From contig NZ_CP100126.1 in the NCBI RefSeq assembly GCF_024168045.1, forward strand, positions 1,505,501-1,569,500: a stretch of DNA of 64,000 bases, written 5' to 3'. Under the pieces are notes generated by a model that made no database searches, was not told the origin of the DNA, and saw only the letters and a program-made list of their open reading frames with translations. This document shows positions 53,132 to 62,196 of this stretch, piece after piece; positions within the stretch are counted from its first letter, which is position 1; each line of letters starts with the position of its first letter. The position numbers were made by a program, and so were the translations under genes. Source of the stretch: Dorea longicatena. Lineage in GTDB: Bacteria; Bacillota; Clostridia; Lachnospirales; Lachnospiraceae.

Positions 53132-54643
53132 TTATTTCAGCTCGATTTCACCGAGTTCTTTTGGCGGAAGCTGCTTGCTGGATGCTTTTACAAATTCTTT
53201 CACTTTCTTCTGTGCTTTTGGCACCGGGATGTTCGTTCCCGCACCGGCTACACATCCGCCCGGACAGCCCATTCCTTCGATCAGACATCCGTTCATTCTT
53301 CCGATCTTCGCCATAGAAAGAATCTTCTTACAATCCGCAAGACCTTCTGCATGCTCAATCTTTACTTCCACACCCGGATAGTACTCATTTACACATTTTT
53401 CAATTGCAGATGCCACGCCGCCTGCAACCGCATAGCCGCGTCCTGCACCTGTTGCATTGTGGAAGGAGGACTCTGCCTCATATTCGGAAAGGTCGATTCC
53501 TTTCGCATCAAACATTCCCTGCAGTTCTTCAAATGTCACTACAAAATCAACATCACTTCTTACGGTTCTGCGCATCGCTTCCAGTTTCTTGGCCGCACAT
53601 GGTCCGATGAATACTACTTTAGCATTCGGATGTTCTTTCTTGATCGTACGTGCAGTAGCAACCATAGGAGTCAGTTCCTGAGACACTTCATCGATCATAT
53701 CCGGGAAATATTTCTTTGCCAGCATTGCCCATGACGGACAGCAGGATGTCAAAAGGAACGGTAATTCTCCTGTCGCAACCTTCTCTACATAATGATGTGC
53801 CTCCGCAACAGCTCCGATATCTGCACCAAGCGCCACTTCATACACCTGTGAAAATCCAAGTTCTTCCAGTGCTGCTTTTAAGTTTCTCGCATTGATATTA
53901 TCTCCGAACTGTCCGGTAAATGCCGGTGCGATCTCAGCAATAATCTGCTCGCCTTCCGACAATGCTCTTGCAAGCTGGAAGATCTGGGATTTGTCTGAAA
54001 TTGCTCCAAACGGACAGCTTACCATACACATACCACAGGATACGCATTTGTCCGGATTGACATAGGCGCGTCCCATTTTATCCGATTCAATTGCATTTAC
54101 ACCGCATGCTTTTGCACACGGACGCTCTTTTTTGGAAATTGCATCATATGGGCAGACACTCTTGCACTTTCCACATTTGATACATTTTTCCTGATCAATA
54201 TGGGATTTGCCGTTTACCATGGAAATCGCACCCTTCGGACAGACTTCCATACAAGGATGTGCCAGACATCCTTTGCACATGTTGCTGACCTCATATCCTT
54301 TCGCTTCGCATCTCATGCATGCGGATGGAATTACCTGCATAAGCGGCGGTTCATAATACTTATCTGATATGTTACTTGCTTCCACCCCCGCTGTCAGATG
54401 TACCGGTTTGTCTTCCGGCCGGAGTGAAAGTCCCATTGCAAGTCTTACCTGTTCTCGTACAACTGCTCTTGCGCGGTAAACACTGTCACGGTACTGCTCT
54501 GTCTCATCATTCACCAGTGCATATGGGATTGCTTCCATATCATCGCACAGAGTATCTGCATCTGCTTTGAAACCAAGTGCTGCAACTTCTTCAAAAACTT
54601 TTCTTCTCAACCGTCTTACGGTTGTGTTAATGCCTCTCATCAT
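53132..54643 (-). CDS. Monomeric [FeFe] hydrogenase, group B-like, with ferredoxin domains
   Basis: 503 residues. A cysteine-rich segment (about 108-135), then two 4Fe-4S ferredoxin motifs (CIKCGKCKSVCP, CVSCGMCMVSCP) and an extra CAKACG cluster motif. The H-cluster domain follows with L1 LLTSCCPSWAML, L2 FIGPCAAKK and L3 EGMGCPGGCVAGAG. The TSCCP form of L1 is the mark of group B enzymes. It likely evolves or takes up H2 with ferredoxin in the cytosol. No maturation genes (hydEFG) are in the window. Expression is probably regulated through a palindrome over its promoter. Confidence 0.9.
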   Translation of the reverse strand: MMRGINTTVRRLRRKVFEEVAALGFKADADTLCDDMEAIPYALVNDETEQYRDSVYRARAVVREQVRLAMGLSLRPEDKPVHLTAGVEASNISDKYYEPPLMQVIPSACMRCEAKGYEVSNMCKGCLAHPCMEVCPKGAISMVNGKSHIDQEKCIKCGKCKSVCPYDAISKKERPCAKACGVNAIESDKMGRAYVNPDKCVSCGMCMVSCPFGAISDKSQIFQLARALSEGEQIIAEIAPAFTGQFGDNINARNLKAALEELGFSQVYEVALGADIGAVAEAHHYVEKVATGELPFLLTSCCPSWAMLAKKYFPDMIDEVSQELTPMVATARTIKKEHPNAKVVFIGPCAAKKLEAMRRTVRSDVDFVVTFEELQGMFDAKGIDLSEYEAESSFHNATGAGRGYAVAGGVASAIEKCVNEYYPGVEVKIEHAEGLADCKKILSMAKIGRMNGCLIEGMGCPGGCVAGAGTNIPVPKAQKKVKEFVKASSKQLPPKELGEIELK

Positions 54644-54685
54644 AGTTGGAGTTCCTCCTGTTTTTCCTTTGTCATTTTTATAACA

Positions 54686-54726
54686 GTCTATAGTTCTATT
54701 ATAGACACTTGAGAAAATGTTATCAA
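54686..54726 (-). promoter_or_regulatory. Hydrogenase promoter covered by a palindrome
   Basis: TTGATA (54721-54726), 17 bases, TATAAT (54698-54703). A perfect inverted repeat GTCTATA (54686-54692) / TATAGAC (54700-54706) overlaps the -10, a good position for a repressor. Confidence 0.65.
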
Positions 54727-54744
54727 CTAATTTTGAAAATCAAT

Positions 54745-55752
54745 TTAAAGCAGAATCATATTGTGTTCTTTGCAGGTTTTCCGCATCTGCTCCGGCCACA
54801 AACTTGCCTGTACTTCACCGACATGTGCGCGGTCGAGAAGCAGCATGCACAGTCTGGACTGTCCGATACCACCTCCGATGGTGTACGGAAGTTCGCCGTT
54901 TAACAGCATTTTGTGATATGGAAGATTCTTTCTCTCTTCGCAGCCGGCTTTTACAAGCTGCTCTTCCAGAGCTTTTTCATCTACACGGATACCCATGCTG
55001 GAGATCTCAAGTGCACAGTTCAGTGTCTCGAACCAGAACAGGATATCTCCGTTTAACTGCCAGTCATCGTAGTCCGGTGCACGTCCGTCGTGCGGTTCGC
55101 CGCTTGCGAGTTTGTCACCGATCTTCATCAGGAATACACAGCCGTGTTCTTTTGTGATCAGGTTTTCTCTTTCCTTCGGAGTCTTATCCGGATACATATC
55201 TTCCAGTTCCTGGGAAGTGATGAAATAGATGTCCTCCGGAAGTTTCTTTACTGCCTGTGGATATTTGTACCATACTTCATGTTCCATATGTTTGATGATC
55301 TTGAAGATATTGCGTACGGTAGCTTCCAGTGTCTCAATGGTACGTTCTTCTTTTTTGATCACTTTTTCCCAGTCCCACTGATCCACGTAGCAGGAATGTA
55401 AGTTGTCAAGTTCTTCATCTCTGCGGATCGCGTTCATATTTGTATAAAGTCCCTCACCCGGCTGGAATCCATATTTGTATAATGCCATACGTTTCCATTT
55501 TGCAAGGGAATGTACAACTTCTATTGTCTCTCCCGGAACGCCTGCGATATCAAACTGTACCGGTCTTTCCACACCGTTCAGGTCATCGTTCAGACCACTG
55601 CTTTTTTCTACGAATAACGGTGCAGAGATTCTCTCCAGATTCATCTCTTTTCCGAATTCCTTCTGGAACGTGTCACGAATGTACTTGATTGCTTCCTGTG
55701 TCTCTCTTACGCTTAAGCGAGGGTCATAATGTTCTGGTAATATTAATCCCAT
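54745..55752 (-). CDS. asnA: Aspartate-ammonia ligase
   Basis: 335 residues, typical of AsnA. Landmarks: [81 protein letters not shown], and [15 protein letters not shown]. Class II synthetase-like fold that makes asparagine from aspartate and ammonia. The protein ends 100 bases before the hydrogenase start; a separate promoter serves the latter. Upstream is the metH gene 57 bases away. Confidence 0.95.
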   Translation of the reverse strand: MGLILPEHYDPRLSVRETQEAIKYIRDTFQKEFGKEMNLERISAPLFVEKSSGLNDDLNGVERPVQFDIAGVPGETIEVVHSLAKWKRMALYKYGFQPGEGLYTNMNAIRRDEELDNLHSCYVDQWDWEKVIKKEERTIETLEATVRNIFKIIKHMEHEVWYKYPQAVKKLPEDIYFITSQELEDMYPDKTPKERENLITKEHGCVFLMKIGDKLASGEPHDGRAPDYDDWQLNGDILFWFETLNCALEISSMGIRVDEKALEEQLVKAGCEERKNLPYHKMLLNGELPYTIGGGIGQSRLCMLLLDRAHVGEVQASLWPEQMRKTCKEHNMILL

Positions 55753-55808
55753 TTTTTCTGTCTCCTTTTTGTTTGCTGTATATTTTTATGAAATTCTTTG
55801 CTCACTGA

Positions 55809-58199
55809 TTACTCTTCTTCAAATACTCTCTGTGCATAATATACGGACTGCATTGCATCTTTGCCGTAAAAATCTGCCCCGATCATATCTGCATAATCCT
55901 GATTCAGCACAGCTCCCCCTACCATGACTTTACATTCAGGTTTACGTTCTCTCAATAACTTGATGGTCTCTTCCATGCTTACAACCGTTGTCGTCATAAG
56001 CGCGCTTAGACCTACCAGCCGGATATCCTGCTCCACTGCAGTATCTACGATCACTTCCGGTGGTACATCTTTCCCCAGATCGATCACATCAAAACTGTAA
56101 TTCTCCAGAAGGACTTTTACAATGTTCTTACCAATATCGTGAATATCTCCTTTTACCGTTGCGAGAATGACCTTATTCTTCGCCTGGACTTCCCCGCCTT
56201 CCTGTGCGAGTACATCCTTGATCACTGCAAATGCGATCTTTGCCGCATCGGCACTCATCAGAAGCTGCGGCAGGAAGACAGTTCCCTTTTCAAATCCTTT
56301 TCCTACCGTATCCAGTGCTGGGATCAGATGTTCATTGATGATCTCCAGCGGTGCCTGTTCCTTTAACAGTTCTCCTGTTGCATGATGTGCTTCTTCTTTC
56401 AGACCTTTTTCGATGGCCTCTTTTAAAGTCAGTTCTGCCTTGGCTGCCGGTGCAGGTGTTCCTGCTTTCTGACTGCCATATACACGGATATACTCCTCGC
56501 AGTTCTTATCGTAATTCATCAGCGCACAGAATGAATAATACGAGCGCATCATATCCTCAGAAGAAGGATTAATGATCCCCGCACTTAATCCATTCTGCAT
56601 GGCCATCGTATAGAAATTTGAATTAACTGCCGGACGGTACGGAAGACCGAACGAAATGTTCGATACACCAAGAACCGTACAGACACCATAAATCTCCCTG
56701 ACTTTTTTGAGTGCTTCCAGCGTGACCTTCGCACCTTCCGGTTCAGAACTGATCGTCATTGCCAGCACATCGATCACGATGTCTTTTTTGTCAATGCCGT
56801 ATTTCTTCGCTTCTTCGATGATTTTTCCTGCCACACGGACTCTTCCGTCTGCGGTTGCCGGGATTCCGTCCTCATCGATCGTAAGACCGATCACAACACC
56901 TCCGTAACGCTTAATAAGCGGGAAGACAGCATCCATATTTTCCTGTTTTCCATTTACAGAGTTCACCATCGGCTTACCGTTATAGATACGCATCGCCGCT
57001 TCCATTGCTGTGATATCAACGGTATCGATCTGAAGCGGCAGGCTTGATACGCTCTGAAGCTCCATGATGACTTCTTTCATCATCGCCGGTTCGTCAATAT
57101 CCGGAAGTCCTACGTTGACATCCAGAATATGTGCTCCCTTATCCTGCTGCGTAATCCCCTCTTTCAGGATATAATCCATGTCGTGGTCTTTTAATGCCTG
57201 TTTGAATTTCTTCTTACCGGTCGGATTGATTCTCTCTCCGATGATCATCGGCTTGCCGCCAAGGATGACCGCATGTCCGTAAGAAGATACCATTGTGATA
57301 TCTTTCTTTGTTGCCGGCTTTACGCTCATCTCTCTGGTCGTCTCAACCATCTTCTGGATATGTGCAGGTGTTGTTCCACAACATCCGCCGATCACATGCG
57401 CTCCCATCTCTACGATTTTTGCCATATATCCGGCAAACTGTTCCGGTTCTACATCATAATAGACTTCCCCGTCACGCTGCTTCGGAAGTCCTGCATTCGG
57501 TTTTACGATGATCGGAACCGATGCGTATTTCAGAATATCCTCCAGGATCGGAAGCATCTGTTCCGGTCCCATACCACAGTTGATTCCAAGTGCATCCACG
57601 CGGAGTCCCTCCAGCATGGCAATCACTGCCGGGACATCTCCACCTGTCAGAAGTTTTCCCTTTTCATCAAAGATCATGGTTGCAAATACCGGAAGTGACG
57701 TATTCTCTTTTGCTGCAAGTACTGCTGCTTTCACTTCGTAACTGTCACTCATGGTCTCGATATGGATCAGATCTGCTCCTGCTTCTTCTCCATAGATCAT
57801 GGTCTCTTTAAATGCCTCATATGCATCTTCAAAAGAAAGATCACCCATTGGTTTTAATAATTTACCCGTCGGGCCCACATCTAACGCTACATAAGTCGTT
57901 CTTCCATCATGCACGCCGAGCTCTGCGGCCTTTTTCGCATTTTGGATCCCGGCCGTCACGATTTCTTTCAGTCCATACTTGGAATCATGAAATTTGATCG
58001 CATTGGCACCAAATGTATTGCTAAGCACGATATCACTGCCGGCTTCGAAATATGACTTATGAATATCAACGATCTCTTCTGCATGCTCCAGATTCCAGAC
58101 TTCCGGAAGTTCTCCTGGCTGCAATCCTTTTGACTGCAGAAGCGTTCCCATGCCGCCATCAAAGTATAATAATTCTTTTCCCAGTCGTTCTAATAACAT
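55809..58199 (-). CDS. metH: Cobalamin-dependent methionine synthase, lacking the reactivation domain
   Basis: 796 residues from the ATG at 58199 (AGGAG upstream). Homocysteine domain (about 1-295) with zinc cysteines in GINCGMGPEQ and GGCCGTTPAHI. Pterin (methyl-THF) domain about 305-575 with IGERINPTGKK, ILDVNVGLPDIDE and DTVDITAMEAA. Cap and B12 domain about 590-790 with the Co-ligating DIHDIGKNIV. The protein ends after the B12 domain, so the fourth (SAM-binding) domain of E. coli MetH is missing; it is encoded by the next gene upstream. Transfers methyl from methyl-THF to homocysteine. Confidence 0.94.
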   Translation of the reverse strand: MLLERLGKELLYFDGGMGTLLQSKGLQPGELPEVWNLEHAEEIVDIHKSYFEAGSDIVLSNTFGANAIKFHDSKYGLKEIVTAGIQNAKKAAELGVHDGRTTYVALDVGPTGKLLKPMGDLSFEDAYEAFKETMIYGEEAGADLIHIETMSDSYEVKAAVLAAKENTSLPVFATMIFDEKGKLLTGGDVPAVIAMLEGLRVDALGINCGMGPEQMLPILEDILKYASVPIIVKPNAGLPKQRDGEVYYDVEPEQFAGYMAKIVEMGAHVIGGCCGTTPAHIQKMVETTREMSVKPATKKDITMVSSYGHAVILGGKPMIIGERINPTGKKKFKQALKDHDMDYILKEGITQQDKGAHILDVNVGLPDIDEPAMMKEVIMELQSVSSLPLQIDTVDITAMEAAMRIYNGKPMVNSVNGKQENMDAVFPLIKRYGGVVIGLTIDEDGIPATADGRVRVAGKIIEEAKKYGIDKKDIVIDVLAMTISSEPEGAKVTLEALKKVREIYGVCTVLGVSNISFGLPYRPAVNSNFYTMAMQNGLSAGIINPSSEDMMRSYYSFCALMNYDKNCEEYIRVYGSQKAGTPAPAAKAELTLKEAIEKGLKEEAHHATGELLKEQAPLEIINEHLIPALDTVGKGFEKGTVFLPQLLMSADAAKIAFAVIKDVLAQEGGEVQAKNKVILATVKGDIHDIGKNIVKVLLENYSFDVIDLGKDVPPEVIVDTAVEQDIRLVGLSALMTTTVVSMEETIKLLRERKPECKVMVGGAVLNQDYADMIGADFYGKDAMQSVYYAQRVFEEE

Positions 58200-58227
58200 C
58201 TGTCTGCTCCTATCCTTTTCCTGTATC

Positions 58228-58872
58228 TTATGACCTGCGATATGCGCAGTCCTTCTTCTGACACACTTCACAACCTTTGATATGGCAGGAAGTCTCTGTT
58301 TCACTGAGACCGATCACTGCCGTCACCGATTTTGACGGTGTCAACATATTGCCGCCGGTAAGTGTCAGCCCGATCTTCTTTGCCGTATCCAGCATACGGA
58401 GGATCATATCCTGATGTGCAATATCAAAGTCTCCATATCCAGGACTGAATCTCGGTCTGATATAATAACCCTCTTTCTTCATATCTGCTTCCAGAGCAGT
58501 CTGCCATTCATCCAAATATTCTTCCAGCATAGCAGCCGCACACGCCTGAAGTGTTACCACTCTTGCCATATCTCCGATGGAATATTTCCGCAATAGCAGA
58601 TCAACTTTCGGTCCAAGCGTTGCACCTAGCAGCACTGCTTTTTTACATCCCGTCAGATTTTTATAAAGATTTTTACTGTGGATATCCAGATTTCCCAGAA
58701 GGATTCTTCCACTCTCCGGGAATTCTAATTCAAAAATGCGGTAGACGATCCTGCCGCACGCCGCCTGGGAAAGTTCTTCAAAACAGCTTTCCACAAGCTT
58801 CAGCGTATGATCATCTACCGCATGTCTGCCATATCCCAAGTAACGAATTGCTTCTTTCGTTCTTGCGTCCAT
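58228..58872 (-). CDS. Separate MetH reactivation-domain protein
   Basis: 214 residues. Corresponds to the activation domain: RYLGYGRHAVDDHTLKLVESCF at the start, AVLLGATLGPKVDLLLRKYS, LQACAAAMLEEYLDEWQTAL, and RPRFSPGYGDFDIAHQDMILRML (the SAM-binding RxxxGY). It has an added Cys-rich end (CHIKGCEVCQKKDCAYR). It reduces and remethylates oxidised cobalamin on MetH. Order on the strand is metF, this gene, metH with gaps of 10 and 28 bases, so they form one unit. Confidence 0.9.
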   Translation of the reverse strand: MDARTKEAIRYLGYGRHAVDDHTLKLVESCFEELSQAACGRIVYRIFELEFPESGRILLGNLDIHSKNLYKNLTGCKKAVLLGATLGPKVDLLLRKYSIGDMARVVTLQACAAAMLEEYLDEWQTALEADMKKEGYYIRPRFSPGYGDFDIAHQDMILRMLDTAKKIGLTLTGGNMLTPSKSVTAVIGLSETETSCHIKGCEVCQKKDCAYRRS

Positions 58873-58882
58873 TTTGCTTCCT

Positions 58883-59752
58883 CTATTTATTCAGAATCTC
58901 TGAAAGATTTGCCTGGATTGCCGCAGCAACCTCCGGTTTATTCATAGAATATACGTGAACATGGTTAATGCCATTTGCGAACAGATCGATGATCTGGTCT
59001 GTCGCATACGCAATACCTGCCTGCTGCATTGCTTTCGGATTATCTCCAAAGCGATCTACGATTGCTTTGAATCTCTCCGGAAGGTTGGTTCCGGACATAG
59101 ACAGGATTCTCTTTACCTGATTTGCATTTGTTACCGGCATGATTCCCGGAATAACCGGAACGGTAACACCCTTTTCTCTCGCTCTATAGAGGAAATTATA
59201 AAGAATATTGTTATCAAAAAACATCTGTGTAGTCAGGAAATCTACACCACAGTCTACTTTCTGTTTCAGATGTGCAATATCATCCTTCTTATGTTCGGAC
59301 TCTACATGTCCTTCCGGATAACATGCAGCCCCGATGCAGAAATCTCCCTGACTCTTGATATCCTCGATCAGCTCATATGCATACTGATAATGATTCGGAA
59401 GTGGGAATTCACTCTCTTGTGGAATATCTCCTCTGAGAGCAAGGATATTCTCAATTCCTGATGCCTTTAACTGATCGATTACCTGATGCACTTCTTCTTT
59501 TGTTGATGATACACAAGTAAGATGTGCAAGGCTTGGTACATTATATTTATCTTTGATATGTGATGCAATCTTTACAGTATTCTTACTGGTACCGCCGCCT
59601 GCACCATATGTAACACTCATATATGACGGTTTCAATTCTGCAATTGCTTCTGTCGCCTTTAATACTCCTTCATATGCTGCATCTGTCTTCGGAGGAAATA
59701 CCTCAAAAGAAAGATGCGGTGTCTTTTCTACTAATATATCACTGATTTTCAT
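58883..59752 (-). CDS. metF: 5,10-methylenetetrahydrofolate reductase
   Basis: 289 residues. MetF barrel: LSFEVFPPKTDAA, YMSVTYGAGGGTSKNTVKIA, LAHLTCVSSTKEEVHQVIDQLK, NILALRGDIP, FLTTQMFFDNNILYNFLYR and PVIPGIMPVTN. Makes the methyl-THF used by MetH. In Lachnospiraceae it may also serve the Wood-Ljungdahl methyl branch; no acetogenesis genes are seen here. Starts 31 bases after glgA ends. Confidence 0.95.
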   Translation of the reverse strand: MKISDILVEKTPHLSFEVFPPKTDAAYEGVLKATEAIAELKPSYMSVTYGAGGGTSKNTVKIASHIKDKYNVPSLAHLTCVSSTKEEVHQVIDQLKASGIENILALRGDIPQESEFPLPNHYQYAYELIEDIKSQGDFCIGAACYPEGHVESEHKKDDIAHLKQKVDCGVDFLTTQMFFDNNILYNFLYRAREKGVTVPVIPGIMPVTNANQVKRILSMSGTNLPERFKAIVDRFGDNPKAMQQAGIAYATDQIIDLFANGINHVHVYSMNKPEVAAAIQANLSEILNK

Positions 59753-59783
59753 ATTTTTTCTGTCGTTCTCCTTTAGTCTGTTT

Positions 59784-61220
59784 TTACATTCCTTCGTATA
59801 ATTCTTCGTACTGTTTTGCAGAATTCTTCCATGAGAAGTCTTTATTCATGGCACGTTCAACAATCTTGTTCCAGTCACGCTTCTTATCGTAATAGATCTG
59901 TTCTGCATAACGTACAGTTGCCAGCATCTCATGTGCATTGTAGTTCATGAAGCTGAATCCTGTACCGGTCTTTTCATACTCATTGTATGGCTCTACCGTA
60001 TCTTTTAATCCACCTGTCTCGCGTACGATCGGAACTGTTCCGTAACGCAGACTCATCAACTGGCTGAGTCCGCATGGTTCAAACAGGGATGGCATAAGAA
60101 ATGCATCACAGGATGCATAGATCTTATGGGACATTGCTTCTGAATAATAAATGTTTGCAGATACTTTTCCCGGATATTTCCAGGCAAAATGACGGAACAT
60201 ATTCTCATACTGCTCTTCCCCTGTACCAAGAACTACGATCTGTACTGCATCCTGACACAGTTCATCCATTACATAGGCAACAAGATCAAAGCCTTTCTGG
60301 TCTGTCAGTCTGGAAACCACACCGATCATCATGGTCTTCTGGTTTTCCTCCAGACCAAGTTCTTTCTGAAGCGCGATCTTATTCTTGATTTTTTCTTTAC
60401 GGAAATTGCTGACATCATAATTTCTCTCAATCTTATTATCTGTCAGCGGATTATAATCTTCGTAGTCAATTCCATTTACAATTCCTGACAGACAATTTGC
60501 CCTTGCATTCATAAGACCATCCAGCTTTTCACCATAGAATGGTGTCTTGATCTCTTCTGCATAGGAATTACTTACCGTCGTCACTCTGTCTGCATATACA
60601 ATTCCACCCTTCAGGTAATTTGCATCCTTATATGCCTCCAGTTTATCCGGTGCGAAATAATACTGAGGTAATCCGGTAATATCTCTGACACGCTTCGGAT
60701 CCCATGTTCCCTGGAATTTCAGATTATGTATGGTCATGACCGTCTTGATTCCACGGTAAAATTCATTGCCATATCTGAAATTATCCAGATAGATTGGAAC
60801 CAGCCCTGTCTGCCAGTCGTGACAGTGAATGATATCTGGTCTGAAATCAATCAATGGAAGTGCGCTTAATACAGCTTTTGAGAAGAATGCAAATTTTTCA
60901 ATATCCGCATATATATCACCGTACGGTGCATATCCGTTAAAGTAATATTCGTTATCTATAAAATAAAACCTGATTCCGTCGTATTCCATTTCAAGAACAC
61001 CTACATACTGCTTTCTCCAGTTCAGATCCATATAAAAATGTGTGTGATACTGAAGTTTTTCTTTCCATTCATCTTTCATGCACATATACTTCGGAAGCAT
61101 TACACGCACATCGAATTTTTCTTTATCAAAATATTTTGGTAATGAGCCGACAACATCAGCAAGTCCTCCTGTCTTGATAAATGGGACTGACTCAGATGCC
61201 GCAAATAATATTTTCTTCAT
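59784..61220 (-). CDS. glgA: Glycogen synthase (ADP-glucose)
   Basis: 478 residues, GT5 family. KTGGLADVVGSLPK (substrate loop), HCHDWQTGLVPIYL, VSRLTDQKGFDLVAYV, and MPSLFEPCGLSQLMSLRYGTVPIVRETGGLKDTV (catalytic Glu). Elongates alpha-1,4 glucan, used by Clostridia for storage before sporulation. The other glg genes are not in the window. A TATAAT at 61254-61259 may be its -10. It may be co-transcribed with metF downstream. Confidence 0.95.
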   Translation of the reverse strand: MKKILFAASESVPFIKTGGLADVVGSLPKYFDKEKFDVRVMLPKYMCMKDEWKEKLQYHTHFYMDLNWRKQYVGVLEMEYDGIRFYFIDNEYYFNGYAPYGDIYADIEKFAFFSKAVLSALPLIDFRPDIIHCHDWQTGLVPIYLDNFRYGNEFYRGIKTVMTIHNLKFQGTWDPKRVRDITGLPQYYFAPDKLEAYKDANYLKGGIVYADRVTTVSNSYAEEIKTPFYGEKLDGLMNARANCLSGIVNGIDYEDYNPLTDNKIERNYDVSNFRKEKIKNKIALQKELGLEENQKTMMIGVVSRLTDQKGFDLVAYVMDELCQDAVQIVVLGTGEEQYENMFRHFAWKYPGKVSANIYYSEAMSHKIYASCDAFLMPSLFEPCGLSQLMSLRYGTVPIVRETGGLKDTVEPYNEYEKTGTGFSFMNYNAHEMLATVRYAEQIYYDKKRDWNKIVERAMNKDFSWKNSAKQYEELYEGM

Positions 61221-61289
61221 TGCATTTTCCTCCCAACCTTAGAATACTTTATCATTATAACGTATTTTTATTCAGAATAAAAGGGTTGT

Positions 61290-62078
61290 TTACCGGTTTT
61301 TATTTTCCAGACGGATCGTATCTGCGATCAGTGCAATAAATTCCGAGTTTGTCGGCTTACCTTTTCCGTTGCTTACTGTATATCCAAAGAGTTCATCCAG
61401 TGTATCCAGTTTTCCTCTGCTCCATGCAACTTCGATTGCATGGCGGATTGCTCTTTCTACTCTGCTTGCCGTCGTCTGGTGCATCTTAGCGATCGTCGGA
61501 TACAGAACTTTTGTGATTGCATTTAATACATCCATATCATCCACTGCCATGATGATCGCATCTCTCAGGTAATGATATCCTTTGATGTGTGCCGGTATTC
61601 CAATCTCATGGATCATATCTGTCACCCTCGTCTCCAGATTATACTCCGGCTTCTTCTGCACTGTGCTTCCGGGTATTGCTTCAGAACTATTCCGCCTCTC
61701 TCCTTTTCCTGCATCTTTGATCCGGCTTAAGATCATATCATTGTGAAATGGTTTCATCACATAATAACTTGCTCCTTTTCGGAAAGCATCTTCTGTGATC
61801 CGTTCCTGTCCAACAGCCGTTACTATGATAAATTCCGGACGCTTGGTGATCTGGTCATCTGCATTTATTTTTTCCATCACACTTAAACCATCGAGCTTAG
61901 GCATGATCAGATCCAGTAGTACTACATCCGGTTCTTTTTCTTTGATCAGATGATACATATCTTCTCCATTATTGGCTTTGCCTATCAGATTCAAATCATG
62001 ATCCTGCTCTATGATTTCCCCCAGCATATCCAAAATTCTCTCATTGTCGTCAGCGATTGCTACATTAACTTCTCTCAT
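61290..62078 (-). CDS. spo0A: Sporulation master regulator Spo0A
   Basis: 262 residues. Receiver domain with acidic pocket Asp10-Asp11, phosphorylated Asp56 in [13 protein letters not shown] and Lys in YVMKPF. C-terminal Spo0A DNA-binding domain: [50 protein letters not shown]. The complete protein indicates a spore-forming lineage. Upstream are spoIVB and recN in the order found in Bacillus and Clostridium. Its leader has Spo0A-box-like heptamers. Confidence 0.97.
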   Translation of the reverse strand: MREVNVAIADDNERILDMLGEIIEQDHDLNLIGKANNGEDMYHLIKEKEPDVVLLDLIMPKLDGLSVMEKINADDQITKRPEFIIVTAVGQERITEDAFRKGASYYVMKPFHNDMILSRIKDAGKGERRNSSEAIPGSTVQKKPEYNLETRVTDMIHEIGIPAHIKGYHYLRDAIIMAVDDMDVLNAITKVLYPTIAKMHQTTASRVERAIRHAIEVAWSRGKLDTLDELFGYTVSNGKGKPTNSEFIALIADTIRLENKNR

Positions 62079-62111
62079 TTTACGTTATGCCTCCTTGTCC
62101 CTTAATAATCA

Positions 62112-62187
62112 TGTCGAGTTTTATTATATAATTCCTGCAATTTCCGAACAAGAAAATGTTGTCGTAAAAACCTGACCTGCATCGACA
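62112..62187 (-). promoter_or_regulatory. spo0A promoter with three Spo0A-box-like heptamers
   Basis: -35 TTGTTC (62146-62151), 17 bases, -10 TATAAT (62123-62128). Heptamers matching the Spo0A box TGTCGAA at 6 of 7 positions are at 62112-62118, 62160-62166 (plus strand) and 62181-62187 (minus strand). Their place on both sides of the promoter suggests autoregulation. Confidence 0.5.
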
Positions 62188-62196
62188 ATATTCTGA

